Numbered from the stretch's first letter, positions 31,385-59,645 are shown. The stretch: DNA of 64,000 nt from Mesostigma viride (GCA_009746045.1 RPFO01000104.1:7339750-7403749), one strand, 5' to 3'. Numbers and translations are program-made. Notes: generated from the sequence alone by a model not told the origin.

Positions 31385-32524
31385 AACACGGCATGGGTGC
31401 GCACTCAACACGGCATTACCCCGCCATGCCCACTGCAGACCGGCGTCTGGCAGGGTTGCGTCCTGTCGCCGTACCTGTTTATTATTGTAGTGGATTATGT
31501 CATGCGCCAGGCACGTGCTCGCTTTGCTAGCATTGCAGGCCGTGCCCCTGGCCTAGCGATCACGAACGAGCTTGGGGAAGGGGGGCCGACTAACAAGCAG
31601 AATTTACTAGCTGACCTCATTTATGCCGACGACATCACGCTCATCGAGAAGCCGGAGTCTGCCCAACTTTGGCTGGACTGCCTGGCGCTCGAGGCTCGGG
31701 CGGTTGGTCTAGAAATCAGCCCCAAAACGGAGGCCCTGGCCCTCGGCATGGCAGGGCCCCCACCCACACTCCGCCTCTTAGACGATGCCGAGGTCAACTA
31801 CCCTCCTTCAGGCCGCTTCAAGCTGCTCGGCAGTTGGCTTCCCGACTGCGAGGACGACATGACGACACGGATCGGCATGGCGTGGGCGCACCTCCATGAC
31901 CACCGCCGCTGGTGGAGCAACCCCGCCCTACCCCGGATCGTCAAGCGTGACCTCTTCAAGGTCGTCATTCTGACGATCCTGACCTACGGCGCCGAGACGT
32001 GGACACTGATGCAGGAGCTGGAGCAACGACTCGACGGCGCCGTCACCAAGATGCTGCGCAAGGCCCTTAACATCCCCTTTGGTTTGCACATTAGTAATGA
32101 GGATTTGTACGCTGATTTGCCCTATGTTTCCCACATTATTAGGCACAAGCGCCTGGGCCTAGCCGGGCACCTGGCCCGCACAGATCAGGTAGATACATCA
32201 GATAGACTAGCTGGCACCAAGCCCGCCCAGCCTGGGCGATATGTCCTCACCTGGCGTGCCCCCGGCCGCGCACGGCAGGGCCGCCACCCGTGGACTTTTC
32301 GTGATAGACTCGGCATGGACATGTGCTACACTAGACGTGACGGGCTCACCCCCGGGCAGCCTCCTGGTTTGTCTGTAATATGGAGGCAGATGGTGCGCAA
32401 GGATAGATGGCAAGTAGTGATGAAGGAGACCACCCCCAAGCCTGTGGGGGCTCCGCGTGTGACCAAGTATGGCATTCATAGCGATTCGGGCCGCGGTGCC
32501 CACACCCCTGTAACTAGGACCTAG
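31385..32524 (+). CDS. LINE-B ORF2, RT C-terminal half (5'-truncated, frame open)
   Basis: About 380 codons without a stop. GVWQGCVLSPYLFIIVVDYV is the RT motif B region (QG..LSP) and DLIYADDITLIEK is motif C with catalytic YADD. Next come the thumb-like segment with LLGSWLPDCEDD, LTYGAETWTLMQELEQRLDG and the C-terminal GHLARTDQVDT. Further on, WRAPGRARQGRHPWTFRD lies in the tail. RT motifs 0-A, any AP-type endonuclease and ORF1 are absent because of the truncation. A real initiation codon is therefore missing. The intact frame and perfect TSD suggest a young insertion. Probably not functional. Confidence 0.75.
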   Translation, partial: NTAWVRTQHGITPPCPLQTGVWQGCVLSPYLFIIVVDYVMRQARARFASIAGRAPGLAITNELGEGGPTNKQNLLADLIYADDITLIEKPESAQLWLDCLALEARAVGLEISPKTEALALGMAGPPPTLRLLDDAEVNYPPSGRFKLLGSWLPDCEDDMTTRIGMAWAHLHDHRRWWSNPALPRIVKRDLFKVVILTILTYGAETWTLMQELEQRLDGAVTKMLRKALNIPFGLHISNEDLYADLPYVSHIIRHKRLGLAGHLARTDQVDTSDRLAGTKPAQPGRYVLTWRAPGRARQGRHPWTFRDRLGMDMCYTRRDGLTPGQPPGLSVIWRQMVRKDRWQVVMKETTPKPVGAPRVTKYGIHSDSGRGAHTPVTRT

Positions 32525-32617
32525 ATAGCTTATACCATCCATTCCATCCCATGTTCCCCTCCCACTGAGGACTTCTGCTCACGTGACGCAGTCACGTGTC
32601 TATTAATTAATTAATTA
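31385..32617 (+). mobile_element. LINE-B, longest copy, 12-bp TSD
   Basis: Bounded by ATGGGGGCAATC at 31373-31384 and 32618-32629. 5'-truncated inside the RT domain. The 3' UTR is short, with hairpin CACGTGACGCAGTCACGTG and a TTAATT tail. Confidence 0.85.
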
Positions 32618-32639
32618 ATGGGGGCAATCGGAATGGGAC

Positions 32640-32835
32640 AGCTTCGGCATTATAGCACAAATATGTGCTACATGTGCTCCCAACGGAGATATGTTCCAAT
32701 TTGATTTTATTTTCAATATGCATCAAGCATTAGCTCAGCATATAGTCACTTATACATCCATCAAGTCCTGAATATGTGAGCACTACATGATCTCCCAACG
32801 GAGGCATGTTATAATTTAATTTTTAAAATTTAATA
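32640..32835 (+). mobile_element. Two LINE-C-type tails
   Basis: The hairpin ctcccaacggag occurs at about 32681-32692 and 32794-32805, each followed by a T-rich or AATTT tail as in LINE-C (3912-3960, minus). Confidence 0.5.
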
Positions 32836-32859
32836 GTCACTTAGCTTTAGCTGTTTAGC

Positions 32860-33253
32860 TTGGCATGTATGTGATGGCATTCGATCCGCCATGGCGATCA
32901 TTGTGGCCATTGGCTTGCGCCTTAGCCAACATCTTGAGCCCACCTCACCGTATAAGCTACATGCGTCAGCCTGCTTATGCTACTGCATTAAGTGATACAA
33001 AGTTATTACATTATAACTATTATTATTATTGTTCTTACTGCATGGTCATGTATTGCATCCACAGTGTTGCGCCCCGGCACCCTGCTGTGGAGAGAGCGCT
33101 CTGTGGCCTGCCCTCTTAACTGTGGCGGTGAGAGAAGCTAGCTAGGGCGCCTTCCCTAGGTGCTCATTGTGTGTAGGGGTTGAAACCTGTTCCTTTACTC
33201 TGTATTGGCACCCACGTGAACACAGTCACGCCCTTATTAATTAATTAAATAAT
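32860..33253 (+). mobile_element. SINE-G, longest copy
   Basis: Non-coding. It ends with tattggcacccacgtgaac then acagtcacgcccttattaat, a degenerate version of the LINE-B hairpin plus TTAATT tail. Related copies at 14010-14215 and 17655-17880. Confidence 0.6.
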
Positions 33254-33299
33254 TAATCCAAAATTCTGCATGCATGCAAGAGGCCGCCTGTTCTGAATT

Positions 33300-34590
33300 G
33301 GCACGCCGCAAAGGTGAAAACCATTTGCGTTCAGTGCCGGTCCGCGGAAAACGCGATATCTGCAAATGAACAGGAGGAAAAAATGGTTTCGACTTAGGAC
33401 TTAGGTTTTTTGCAAAACTTAGCCCTGACCGGGAGAAGACAAGTCTGCGGCCTGCGGGGGCTGAGATTAAATAAGAGGTACCTTGAAATTAAATAAGAGG
33501 CGTGCCTCTATGAATATATAGTTTTGGAGGCGAGTTTCTGTTGGCGTTAAGTCGTAGTATTGTACGATTGATAGATTGGTAGTGCATTGGTTGTTGTTGT
33601 TGTTGTCGTTGTTGTTGTTGTGTCCCACGCCGCACATGGGCAGCAGAGAATCTATAGTAGCCGAGGGCTGGATATATATTCATTGAGAATGATAGATTAC
33701 GGAGGTGAGATAGGCATGCAACATAAGGAAAAACCCGAGAACTGGGAGAATAACCCTGAAGAAATTAATAGTAATCTGACACAGACATCCAAGGATCACG
33801 CCAGCGGCACAAGGTACAACTAACTATCGCTGGATATATATAGTATCGGTGGTACTATCGGGCATTGGTGGTACTGCACGACGGTATTGGACGGAGTTCC
33901 CGGAATCCCGGTCTGGCAAGCGGATTTTGCATCTCACGGGTACATCTCACGGGTACACGACGCGGCACGACGTTGTACAGCAAAATGGCTCGCAGAAAAG
34001 CTAGGAACCTAGGCGACTATTTGGCGCCGCGTCGGTCGTGACGTTGTTTACTCCGTTGGATCTGCATCTACGGCGTTCGTGGGTTGTTTCAAAACCCGGT
34101 CGATGAGATTTAACGGAGAAGTCGGGTATATAACTGATCCTTTTTTGACAACGATGTGAAAATGTCAAAGTCGAAATGAATTAAACGGCCTGACATGTTG
34201 TCGTCCAATACTACAAGATAACGCCAATCGAAACTCGCGTCCAAAAATATATCTGGATAGAGGCATGTCTCTTATTTAATTTCAAGGTACCTCTTAATTA
34301 ATCTCGGGCCCCGCCTCGGGCTATTTATAAGTTTGCCAAAAAAAAGTCTGTAAGTCCGGGCAAAGGTGAATACAACAATAAAATGAATCCAGGCCGGAAT
34401 CGAACTGGGGACCTCTCGCACCAACTTTTGCTGACTATAGGACGGACGTCTCCCTGGATCCTAAGGCATCGCCAGCTGACACCTACAGTCCGACCGCAAA
34501 AGTTCTCCTTTCCGAGGAGTGATGCAAGCCATTCGGATTTTGCACTAGATAAATCATTCGAGATCTGTGTGTGTAGGAGTACTGCCTGTG
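33300..34590 (-). mobile_element. tRNA-like SINE, split by a DNA transposon
   Basis: The parts 33300-33370 and 34381-34590 join to the same sequence as 16490-16769 read on the opposite strand (including ggaatcgaactggggacc, the complement of the B box). Confidence 0.65.
33371..34380. mobile_element. 1010-bp inverted-repeat DNA element, 7-bp TSD
   Basis: Bounded by AAATGAA at 33364-33370 and 34381-34387 inside a SINE. It has inverted repeats: 33466-33520 (gagattaaataagaggtacc then ttgaaattaaataagag) against 34258-34310. A weaker inverted match extends outward (about 33390-33440 against 34330-34370). No transposase ORF; a (TTG)n run at 33590-33622. A non-autonomous (MITE-like) element. Superfamily not determined. 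Confidence 0.7.
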
Positions 34591-36459
34591 GACAGACCAA
34601 CCAACAGCTTGTGCATCAAGTTCAGGTGTTGTACGCATAATCAGGCGCATAATCTCGACCTCGGTTCTCGGAAGCAGGAGGCCAGCAACCTGCCCGCGAG
34701 ATAAATATGCGGGAACTTGCCAAGCTCATCAATCTAGTCAGGCACCTGGGATTTGTAACCCCAGCATATCTGACTAGGAAGAAAATCAGTGCACATCAAA
34801 CAAAATTGACTCTGACCATGACTGCGATCATGAGGACACCTACGGATCGAGCATGCATGGCCTGCTATGGCTCTGGGAAAGACAGCTCTCAAGAGCTCCA
34901 GATGCCACCAACGGATGAGCAACAGGTTGGGAGCGTCCGGCCATGGTCGCCAGTTGCGCAAGCGACGACTCGTAACACTGGTTGCCATGACTTGAAACAT
35001 GAAGAAAAACACCAGATGGCAAGAATAAATAGTGAGCAGGGGCACCTCGGTGGCTGGATGGTGGCTGCATGTGCGCTGCGCGGGCCTCATCATATGCAGC
35101 CGTATCTTGCCCGCCTGCTCCCTAAATGAGATCATTTTATGCGGCTTCCGTCTGCGGTGCGGCCGCGTGCAAGTGGGACCGTGTCTGACACGAATGCCCG
35201 TTTGCTCAACGTTAAAGAAGAAGGTGAAAGAGATGGGCCACAGGGTGGGAGTACATGAAGCATGTCGCCCTGGTGACCCCAGAGACCTCGGTGGCCAAAG
35301 CAGCATCGTGCATGGAGCGTCGTGACACCAGGTGTCTCCCGTGACCGTGTTGCGGCGTGCCTCCATCAGCATGTCCCTGAAACATTACATCCAGGGACCG
35401 GGGGAACACGACCTGAATGGCAACCCCATCCCCTCCGCAAGAGTTTCATTACAGCAGCGCAGCCTGCCACTGACAGTGGCCAGGGCACAACGGTGCCAGA
35501 GAGCTGTGTGACTGCCCCTCGTGACGGCGGCAGAGATTACTTGGCCCAGGACAGTCACACCCGCCAAATCGTATAGAATAGTGTACCAATGCCAAGGGAG
35601 CACCCATTCTCATGGCGCACAAATGGCCATGAAACGTGGGTGCCCAGGTGGGTACATGCCAATGGCAGAAAGATGCCCGTGACGCGCGCCATAGTGGGTG
35701 CCTGCCTATCGGTACGTGCCTACTCGAACAGCATCATCAGCAGTCGGCACCATCCCCCCATGGAAGGCACATGACAGACGAAAGGGACTGCGTGTGTGCG
35801 CCCATGCACCGCGGTGGGTAGTGGCAGGATTGGGGCGCATGATGCCGATGCTGACAGCATCAACAGCCTGAACCGCGGCAACCAGCGGCAGCTGCATACA
35901 CCCACCAATGGCAGAGCTACATCAGTACACCAACCAGGGATACAGCAACGAACTTTGGCTCGCCCATTAATGCCCCCACCAGCAGGCGCAGCCATCCGGG
36001 AGTCCCGAGTCACCGTTGGTCTGGATCAGTTCTTGCCAAAAGCCACCAAACGCCACCAAATGCCACCAAAAGCCACCAAACGTCACCAAACGTCACCAAA
36101 CGTCACCAAACGTCACCAAACGTCACCAAACGCCACCAAAAGCCACCAGAGAGGCCTCTGGTTCACACATCTCTGCAGGCGGGTGGATGGCATCCCAGGT
36201 GGCCCGCAGCCGTGCAGCACCGTGTTATGCAGGCCTCCGCCAGAAAAAAATGTTTGGGCGGACCACCGACATGCCCAGGGTACATGGTTGCCCCGCATGG
36301 TCGCCGCGCATGTTCAGTTCCGCCTCAGCGCGGGGGTTGTGGCATTGCGGCGAGCCAGCCTCTCCAACTCCCTTTTTGCCCGCTGTAAACAGTCAAGAAA
36401 AATGATAAAAAATGGATCCGAAATTGCCCGCATCCTGCCCGTGCCCTCTGCTCAGCTCA
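34591..36459. other. No gene recognised; contains a 10-bp minisatellite
   Basis: I see no supported coding region. 36030-36150 is a tandem array of about 12 units of gtcaccaaac/gccaccaaac. The right end should hold the M8 gene 3' UTR. Confidence 0.5.
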
Positions 36460-52747
<16,288 letters not shown>

Positions 52748-53724
52748 CTTTACCTTTCCGCTAAGTATGCTAGTATGCTATACAATATTATAGGAGCTCA
52801 CGCCAGAGGACAATACCACAGCTTCCAAAATCGCGGAAGTGTTTCATACGATTGTGCCTGATCGTAAGCAAGGGCCCGCACTTACGACACCTTCAAGACG
52901 CGGGTATTAATTGAATAGGCCAATGCATTCTATTTCCTGTTATATGTTCAGTAAAATTCGCAAACAAAAGAACTTCGTATGCGTCATTCTGAAGGCGTGG
53001 CAGTGGGAAATAGGAATGGCTTAATATATGTATAATATTGGTTGCCCTTCTCTCGTCTCTTCGTAATCATGTCACAGTACTCATGGTAGCCTTGGCAACA
53101 GAAAATTCGAGGTCATGCACCGGGGAAAATGCGTGGGCAACCAACTGCCAGCGAGCAATCGGCACGAAGAAACGGAAGATTCTGGAACAGATGGCACCTG
53201 GAAATGCACTGATAGTATAACATTGTTTTCAGTCAGGGCTCAGTAGGACTAAGTAGATGTCGTTCACAGAGCCCGCCAGGCTCAGTTAGTACACGTGGGC
53301 CTCTCAACGATGACTGCTAACGACGAGCTTTTCCGAGGCCAAAAATATTTCTTTGCCTTGCGCCCTTGTTTCGCCCTCGCTAATTCCAGAGAATGCCAAG
53401 TCAAGCGTAAGATCACAGGTACGGTTTCTCTACGGAATGATTTCGTCTGGTTTCGTCTGGTTTTCTGCTGACAGTTCACAGTTCCTAGTTCCTAGGTGCC
53501 ACTGTGCCAGGCTCTTTGCGGATGCCAGGAGTGGCAACTGCATATGTGGCACGCACGCAAGCCTGCTGCTCCCAACATGGCATGCATGCACCGCGCCCTC
53601 CATGCCCGCTCGATCGGCCTTTTAGAGGTCGGACTTGGCAAACTAGGGCACGTTTCTTAATGCGTCGATGCCCGCTCTAGAGAAGGGCTGGATTTGAAAC
53701 CTTTTTCTTTAGAGGTTTATTGCA
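52748..53724. promoter_or_regulatory. Shared divergent promoter region of the M8 and FAd genes
   Basis: About 980 bp between two divergent start codons. AT-rich near 52770-53040. I see no clear TATA box or known motif and no other gene. Confidence 0.4.
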
Positions 53725-56700
53725 ATGGCGCTGGCGGCCTCCCTCCGCGCTATCGGCTCTCGAGTTATTTCTCGCCAGGTGAGCGTCTATTCATCACAGC
53801 GCCGCTCGCCGATAGCAGACTCCGCTCCAGGTATTGGTCTGATCGGATTTCATGGCACTATGGATTCCTTCCTATTGATGTTTTCGCAGGCCCCAGCCGT
53901 TCTCCGGACTAGGGCGCCGGCTGCGTGCTCCTCCCGGCGGTTCGCCACACTGGCTGCCCAAGAAGAGAAACTCGATGAGTTCGGTGAGATGAAAAAAGTG
54001 GTTTACGTTTTGCCAGGTAGTAGTCCTTCAGAACAGCCAATGTGGCATATGATGTCCTGGTCGCCTTCTTATTATATTAAGTGGCATATTGACGAATGCT
54101 CTAACGCGCCCTACCGCGAGGTATCCATTCCTGCTCGCGATTGTCAATGCTTGGTCTTACGGCAGATGAGTATATCATCAAGACCCTGGAGGAGAAGGAG
54201 TCGCAGTTGGACCAGCTGCTTGAGGCTCGTAAAACGATGAAGTTCCCGCGGGACCCTAACAACCGTGCTGAATTGAAAGCATACGTGGATCAGTTGGAGG
54301 CGGTCAGGAAACGGTACGTGCCGCGCAGCACGTTTCTATGACGCTTTTTAGATCAGTCACGCGTACAGATATTCCGTTAAAGCGGATACTGAAATTTAGG
54401 TGCCTGAATATCAGGTGCACCAAATGGTTGTGAATTCTGGCTCATGGCGTAGTGGCAGATGCAATATTAATTTGTCATGATCATTCATTTGCTAAGTACA
54501 CTGGCCCCTTCCTTCCATCCCCCGTGTCCCCCAAGTCCCGGTCTTCCCCTCCTGCCCATACACCACGTCTGCGTGCCCCCTTCCCCCCTCGCCCTGTTTC
54601 TGCTGTCCATTTTCTTTCTTCTTTCCCCTCTGGGATGCGAAAGTCCCTGGGGAGTAATCAATGTGTTCGATGGTGCCATGGTGCTCGATGGTGCATTGGC
54701 CGTGTGTTGGGGCATGTCAAGCTGCTTTTCTGTAGCACTTGGTGGCATTCCGAGTGTTACAGGCTACGCCAATAATAACACTGATGTGTGTATTATTGAC
54801 AACAAGATACTAAAACATACTATTCTGAACTACTTTGAACTTAGAATGCCAAAATCCTATGCGACCCAACTTAAGGCGTGAACACAACTTAAGCCAACCC
54901 AACTTAAGGCGTGCATGACTGTACTTATCATACCTGCTTGTTTGTGTGGCCATCTTGTCTGGCCTGAACAGCTGCCTATCCTCCTGCCTGCCCCACTCTA
55001 CTTCTCATCCTCTGCCAGCCCCCCTACCGCCCCTTGCTGCCTGCCCCCTATCTGCTCCTCACCGCATGCCATGCTTATCTTCCTCTCAGCCTTCCCTTCG
55101 TTGCCCCCTTTCGTCCTACCCCTTACCCTCCTTACCCTCCCCCCTCGTCCTCCCCCTTTGCCCCCCCTTTACCCTCCCCTATTCACCCCACCCCTCACTC
55201 TCCCCTTGACCCTCCCCAATTCACCCCACCCCTTCACTCTCCCCGTTACCCTTCCCATTGGTCCTCCCCTTGAGCCCTCCTTCCCCACTTGACCCTCCAT
55301 TAATCCCCTGTTATCCTCTTCCTTCATCCCCCGTCTCTGTGTACCCCCCTCGCTTATCCCCGCCCTCCCCCCTCCCCCCTCACTGCCCTCCCCCCTCCCC
55401 CTCCCCCCCTCACTGCCTGCCTCCCCTCCCCCTCTCACTCCCTGCCTCCCCTCCCCTCATCCCCTTGTCCCCTGGCCCCCACGTGCGTGACCAGTGCCGG
55501 CATCAAGACGCGCGAGGAGGCTTTTGCAGAGGCCAGGGAGGACCTGCGCGCGACGCTCCCGGACGTGCGTACCTTCCTGAATGAGACTCACCGCGTGAGC
55601 GTGAGGTGAGAAACCACGGGGTGGGGGCAGCAGGAACAGAAATTCCCGTCCTGTGGTGGGATGAGAGCGGCTCTGCTCCCATGATAGGGCAAACCACGCA
55701 TTGCTCTCATGGTGGGGCGAACCATGCATGCCAGAAACAAGGGGGGGGGAGACAGCCGCGTCAGTGTGCGGTGACGGATGATAGGGGCAGAGCGTGGCAT
55801 GATGGGAACATAGGGGGCAGGCCCCCGCAGTTTTCAGACGTTGGTTTGGTGGCAGGCGGCACCCTTGGGATGATGTCTCTGCTCTCCTATACCCTGCCTC
55901 CCATCGCTTGCACCCCCTGCAGGCACGTTTGTACATGCCCACGCGCCCACTGTAACGTTTTTGTCTAGTTTTTGACTGTAGTTGAACATTACTCTTTTGT
56001 CAGGGACGTGACTCGCACGAGGGTGCGGTATGGTTGAGGATGGCACCGCGCCTGGAAGTGGCGGCACGTGCAGTGGCATGCCTCAGCTCCCGTACTCCCT
56101 TCTTTCCCCCCATTGCCCACCATTGGCTTGCTGTTCACCTGCCGTCGTCCCCCTGTTTCACCTGAACCCGCTTCTCACCCCAGTCCCAATAACCTTTGCA
56201 ACTCCTGTCACTTAAGCGTAAGCCATCCACTGGCATTTTCACTCACCTTCCCCCCTCTGTCAGCGGAACCTGCTTCCACCTCTTAGAACGCTTCCCATGT
56301 AGACTTAGGCCTCACTTCCCCCGCTGCCTCCCATATTCACCCCCCCCCCCTTTCTCTCCTCCCCCCCGCCCCCCCTCCCCCCCCCCTCCTCAGCCTGGAG
56401 CTGAGCAGCCAGGACGACCCCCTCCACGCCAAGACGCTGGACGCACTGTCCAAGGTGGAGGCCAAGCTGGGCGGCCCGCTTCTGTTCAAGGACAAGGGGG
56501 GGCTCAAGGAGCTGGACGCGGCGGTGGCGGTTATTGAGAAGGAGGCCGAGGCGGCGCTCGCGTCTTCGTACGTAGGGAGCCTGTTGTTGATGTGGTTGTT
56601 GTGGTTGCTGGTGGCGGTGCAGTACTTGCTGCTGTGGTAGTTGGTGGTGGTGGGTAACATGGGGCATTGCGGTGGTAGCGGTGGTGGATGGGGGAGCAGC

Positions 56701-58791
56701 CGCTCGCTTAGTCATACATTTCAGAGGGGAGGGGAGGGGGCAAGGGTGGGGGGGGCGGAGAAGAGGCGAGCACAGGGGGTTGTGTCCCTGCCAGCACGAG
56801 GGGGGGGGGGGGGGCGTGATCTTTTGTGTCTTGCCTCTTTGGTGGAATACGGTGGAGGTTTTTCTTTGCTTCTGAGCAATCTGGGCAATCTGGGCAATCT
56901 GAGCAATCTGAGCAATCTGAGCAATCTGAGCAATCTGAGCAATCTGAGCAATCTGAGCAATCTGAGCAATCTGAGCAATCTGAGCAATCTGAGCAATCTG
57001 AGCAATCTGAGCAATCTGAGCAATCTGAGCAATCTGAGCAATCTGAGCAATCTGAGCAATCTGAGCAATCTGAGCAATCTGAGCAATCTGAGCAATCTGA
57101 GCACCCACTTGACCACTTATCACCGACCACATGCGCATACCAGCATTTTTGGATACGGCATGTTTCGGGGGGGGGGGGGGGGGGGGGTATCTTCCTTACT
57201 TCTGCCTTTGTGTGCATGCTAGTAATGCCCAGTACTCTCCTGCGTGTAGCCAATCCTCCCTTTTCGCCACTACCAGCGAACATGACACGTTTGTTTCCAT
57301 CACCCTCATCTCGCCATGTACTTTTATCGTTGAACACCTGCGATGGTCCCTTTCTTGCCCCGTCATCTCACACACTTTGGACGCATGCTTGCTTGCCTGC
57401 CTGCACATCCCGCCCCCCGAACCCCACCAGCCTGAACCTGCCCAACGCAACTCGCGCGCAGCTGGAGGCCGCGCTGGCCAAGAAGGAGGAGGAGGCGCGC
57501 ATCGATCACATGCGCGATGTGGTCATCGGCGCCCGCAATGCCGCGCTCAATGCCATGGTGGAGGCAAAGAGGAAGTACGTTTGTGTGGACTTGGGTGGGT
57601 AGGGGGTGGGGAATGACGCAATGGGGAAGTGCATGGGGGGGGAGGAAAGGAATGTGGGAAAGAGGGAGGGATACAGACAGTACGTGCGGGGGGTGGGTGG
57701 GGGGTGGGGTGGGTGGGGGTTGTGTTTGTGTGCGGGGGGAAGTGGGCGGGGAAGAAGACGGCAAAGAAGATGTACGTGGGGGGGGGGGGTTGGGTGGGAA
57801 GGTGGCAAATGTAAGTATGTGGAGATAGGGGGCTGGTGGGGCCGGGATGGAATTAATGTGGAGGCTAAGGGCAGGTGTGGGATGAGGGCCACTGGGATAG
57901 AGGTTTTCAACGTGTTGCCTTAGTACTTGTATCACTGACAGGTGCGGTGTGAGTTTTGGTTTAGCCCTCTTTTCCGCTTGCCATTCTGCATGTCGTCCGT
58001 CGGTTCATGCTTGTCATTCATGCAGGGTCTGTAAGGATAAGCTGATGACGTTGGGTGTTGGTAGTGGTTCAACTGTCGCGCCTACTTGGGGCTGTACAGG
58101 AGATGACAGGGAGTCTTGGCAGGAAGCTAGGCAGGGCATTAGGTAGAGAGTTTAGGCAGGGAGTTTAGGCAGGGAGTTTAGGCAGGGACTTTGGGCAGGG
58201 ACTTTGGGCAGGAAGTTTGGGCAGGGAGTTTGGCCGGGTAGGATGTGCCTCGGGTTCATCCAATGACACAGTAGTCAGTCGTGGCATCGCCGCCGCCTGT
58301 GGGTGCTGTGTCGGGGATGCGGGTCGTCACGCAAATATAGAAGGAGAGTGAGGACATTGCCCCCTTCAAGGATAGGAAGGAACATATGCTGTTGTCATGT
58401 GTACATTTGGACACATTTGTGTAACTTTCCCAGCATGGAAGTTTTGGGAAGGGTGATAGTGCTTGCTATTTTACGAGTGGAGCTGGATGTACGCGCTCAA
58501 GGATCTTGTGACGTGCTTGAGCTGCATGCTTTGACTCTCAGGCTGCCTTGCCTGTCTCACGTATCACAGCCATGTGGGCAACGGGGCGGCCTAGGCAGGG
58601 ATGCTCGATTCTGTCAACTGTGTGGTGTTGCGATGCTTAGGTCAGGGCATGCCTTAACATATCTAATGGTTGTTGGGCAACCGGTTTCCATCTTATATGT
58701 GGTCATGGATCGCAGGTACAACATCGGGGAGCATTTCGATGTCAACACCATCGATGTGACCAAGCTGAGCGCCGATCCACCTAACTTTTAG
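53725..58791 (+). CDS. Mitochondrial ATP synthase 24 kDa subunit (FAd)-like
   Basis: Seven exons join in frame to 266 codons: 53725-53778, 53890-53983, 54166-54313, 55495-55605, 56394-56567, 57431-57574 and 58716-58791. All introns are GT-AG. The N-terminus (MALAASLRAIGSRVISRQ then RTRAPAACSSRRFATLA) is a typical mitochondrial presequence. The mature part is helical and charged. It aligns in order with the plant FAd subunit: FPRDPNNRAELKAYVDQLEA with DPEDP..VKQYA; LPDVRTFLNE with IPDARAYL; DALSKVEAKLGGPLLF with EALEKVEKDIKKPLL; and a short acidic C-terminus (VNTIDVTKLS). FAd is an accessory subunit of the plant-type F1Fo ATP synthase at the inner membrane; its exact role is not settled. The plant protein is about 240 residues. 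A TGTAA motif, the usual algal poly(A) signal, lies about 27 bp past the stop. Homology was judged from memory of the plant sequence. Confidence 0.85.
56873..57104 (+). repeat. 9-bp minisatellite in a FAd intron
   Basis: About 25 near-perfect units of ctgagcaat; the first ones read ctgggcaat. 9 bp keeps frames open, giving spurious long ORFs. Confidence 0.95.
58136..58232 (+). repeat. 17-bp minisatellite in the last FAd intron
   Basis: About six units of ggcagggagtttaggca and variants. Confidence 0.85.
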
Positions 58792-58818
58792 AGGGGCAAC
58801 GTCGTCAAGACGTGTTTT

Positions 58819-58823
58819 GTAAT
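58819..58823 (+). terminator. Putative poly(A) signal TGTAA of the FAd gene
   Basis: TGTAA about 27 bp downstream of the FAd stop; TGTAA is the characteristic poly(A) signal of chlorophyte algae. Confidence 0.5.
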
Positions 58824-59292
58824 GTACATGCGCATCCAGCCGGCAACTGATCAGTCTTCTTGCTTTTGACAGCCCCCAGTTGTTCACCCAGTGGACCGTT
58901 GCGAGCACGCTTTCTTTGCCTGTGGTCCGGTGGGCCGATTGAGGGCATGCTGCGTGCGTAGAGAGCATGTCATGGGGTTAATCCAAGGAGGCGATACGGT
59001 TGACCTGGTATCTCTGATGCTTTGCAAGGGTTCCATGCAATATGTTCTCCTTGCTTATTGAGATCTACCTCATCATGGAATGCATATTTCTGCTGCCAAA
59101 TAGGCCAGAAATAGTTGGCGTTAGTTCTAGGTGCAACGGCTGGTAGGATGCGGCTCTTTGCACACCACCGTGAATGTAATTATGTGGTACTCTTAGCAAG
59201 GCATTCTCGCAGTGCAATATTGAGCACATCAACTACGTAAGTAAGCAAATGGAGTACTGCAAAATGAATTTCCCCCTCCCCCATCCTCTAGC

Positions 59293-59380
59293 ATCATCCA
59301 TTCCATCCTGTGTTTCCCTCCCACTGAGGACGTATTCTCACGTGCCGCAGCCACGTGTCTATTAACTACTTAAGTTATTA
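59293..59380 (+). mobile_element. 88-bp LINE-B tail insertion with 10-bp TSD
   Basis: Bounded by ATCCTCTAGC at 59283-59292 and 59381-59390. It contains only the LINE-B 3' end (ccctcccactgaggacgtat then a degenerate CACGTG hairpin and a TTAA-like tail). Confidence 0.75.
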
Positions 59381-59537
59381 ATCCTCTAGCTTGGTGCACA
59401 AACACTGTACAGAGATTGTACATGCTTTGTACCGCGAGCTCGATGTGGATGACGTCAAGGTCACTAAGGTGCCTTGGCAATGTGTCCACCTTTAATTTGC
59501 GATGCAACTGCAGCTGCCAAGCTATATCAAAAACATT

Positions 59538-59645
59538 TGTCAAAGAGACAACCAGTGCAGGCTAGAAATCTGGAAGAATCTGGACCATGATAGCTCGAGC
59601 CTGCTGTTATCTTATCTGCGGTTGTCAAGTCGGTGAAAAAATGGC
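59538..59645 (-). mobile_element. PLE 3'-end fragment, diverged
   Basis: caaagagacaaccagtgcagg then tagctcgagcctgctgttat follow the reverse complement of the PLE terminus. Confidence 0.6.

Noticed and set aside
34734..35372. Minus-strand ORF of 212 codons
   Set aside because: No recognisable domain, uneven composition and no splice or start context; could be chance in GC-rich DNA.
56305..57602. ORFs across the FAd intron (Ala/Gln/Ile or Glu/Gln/Ser repeats)
   Set aside because: Produced by the 9-bp ctgagcaat array; FAd exons join correctly when it is spliced out.
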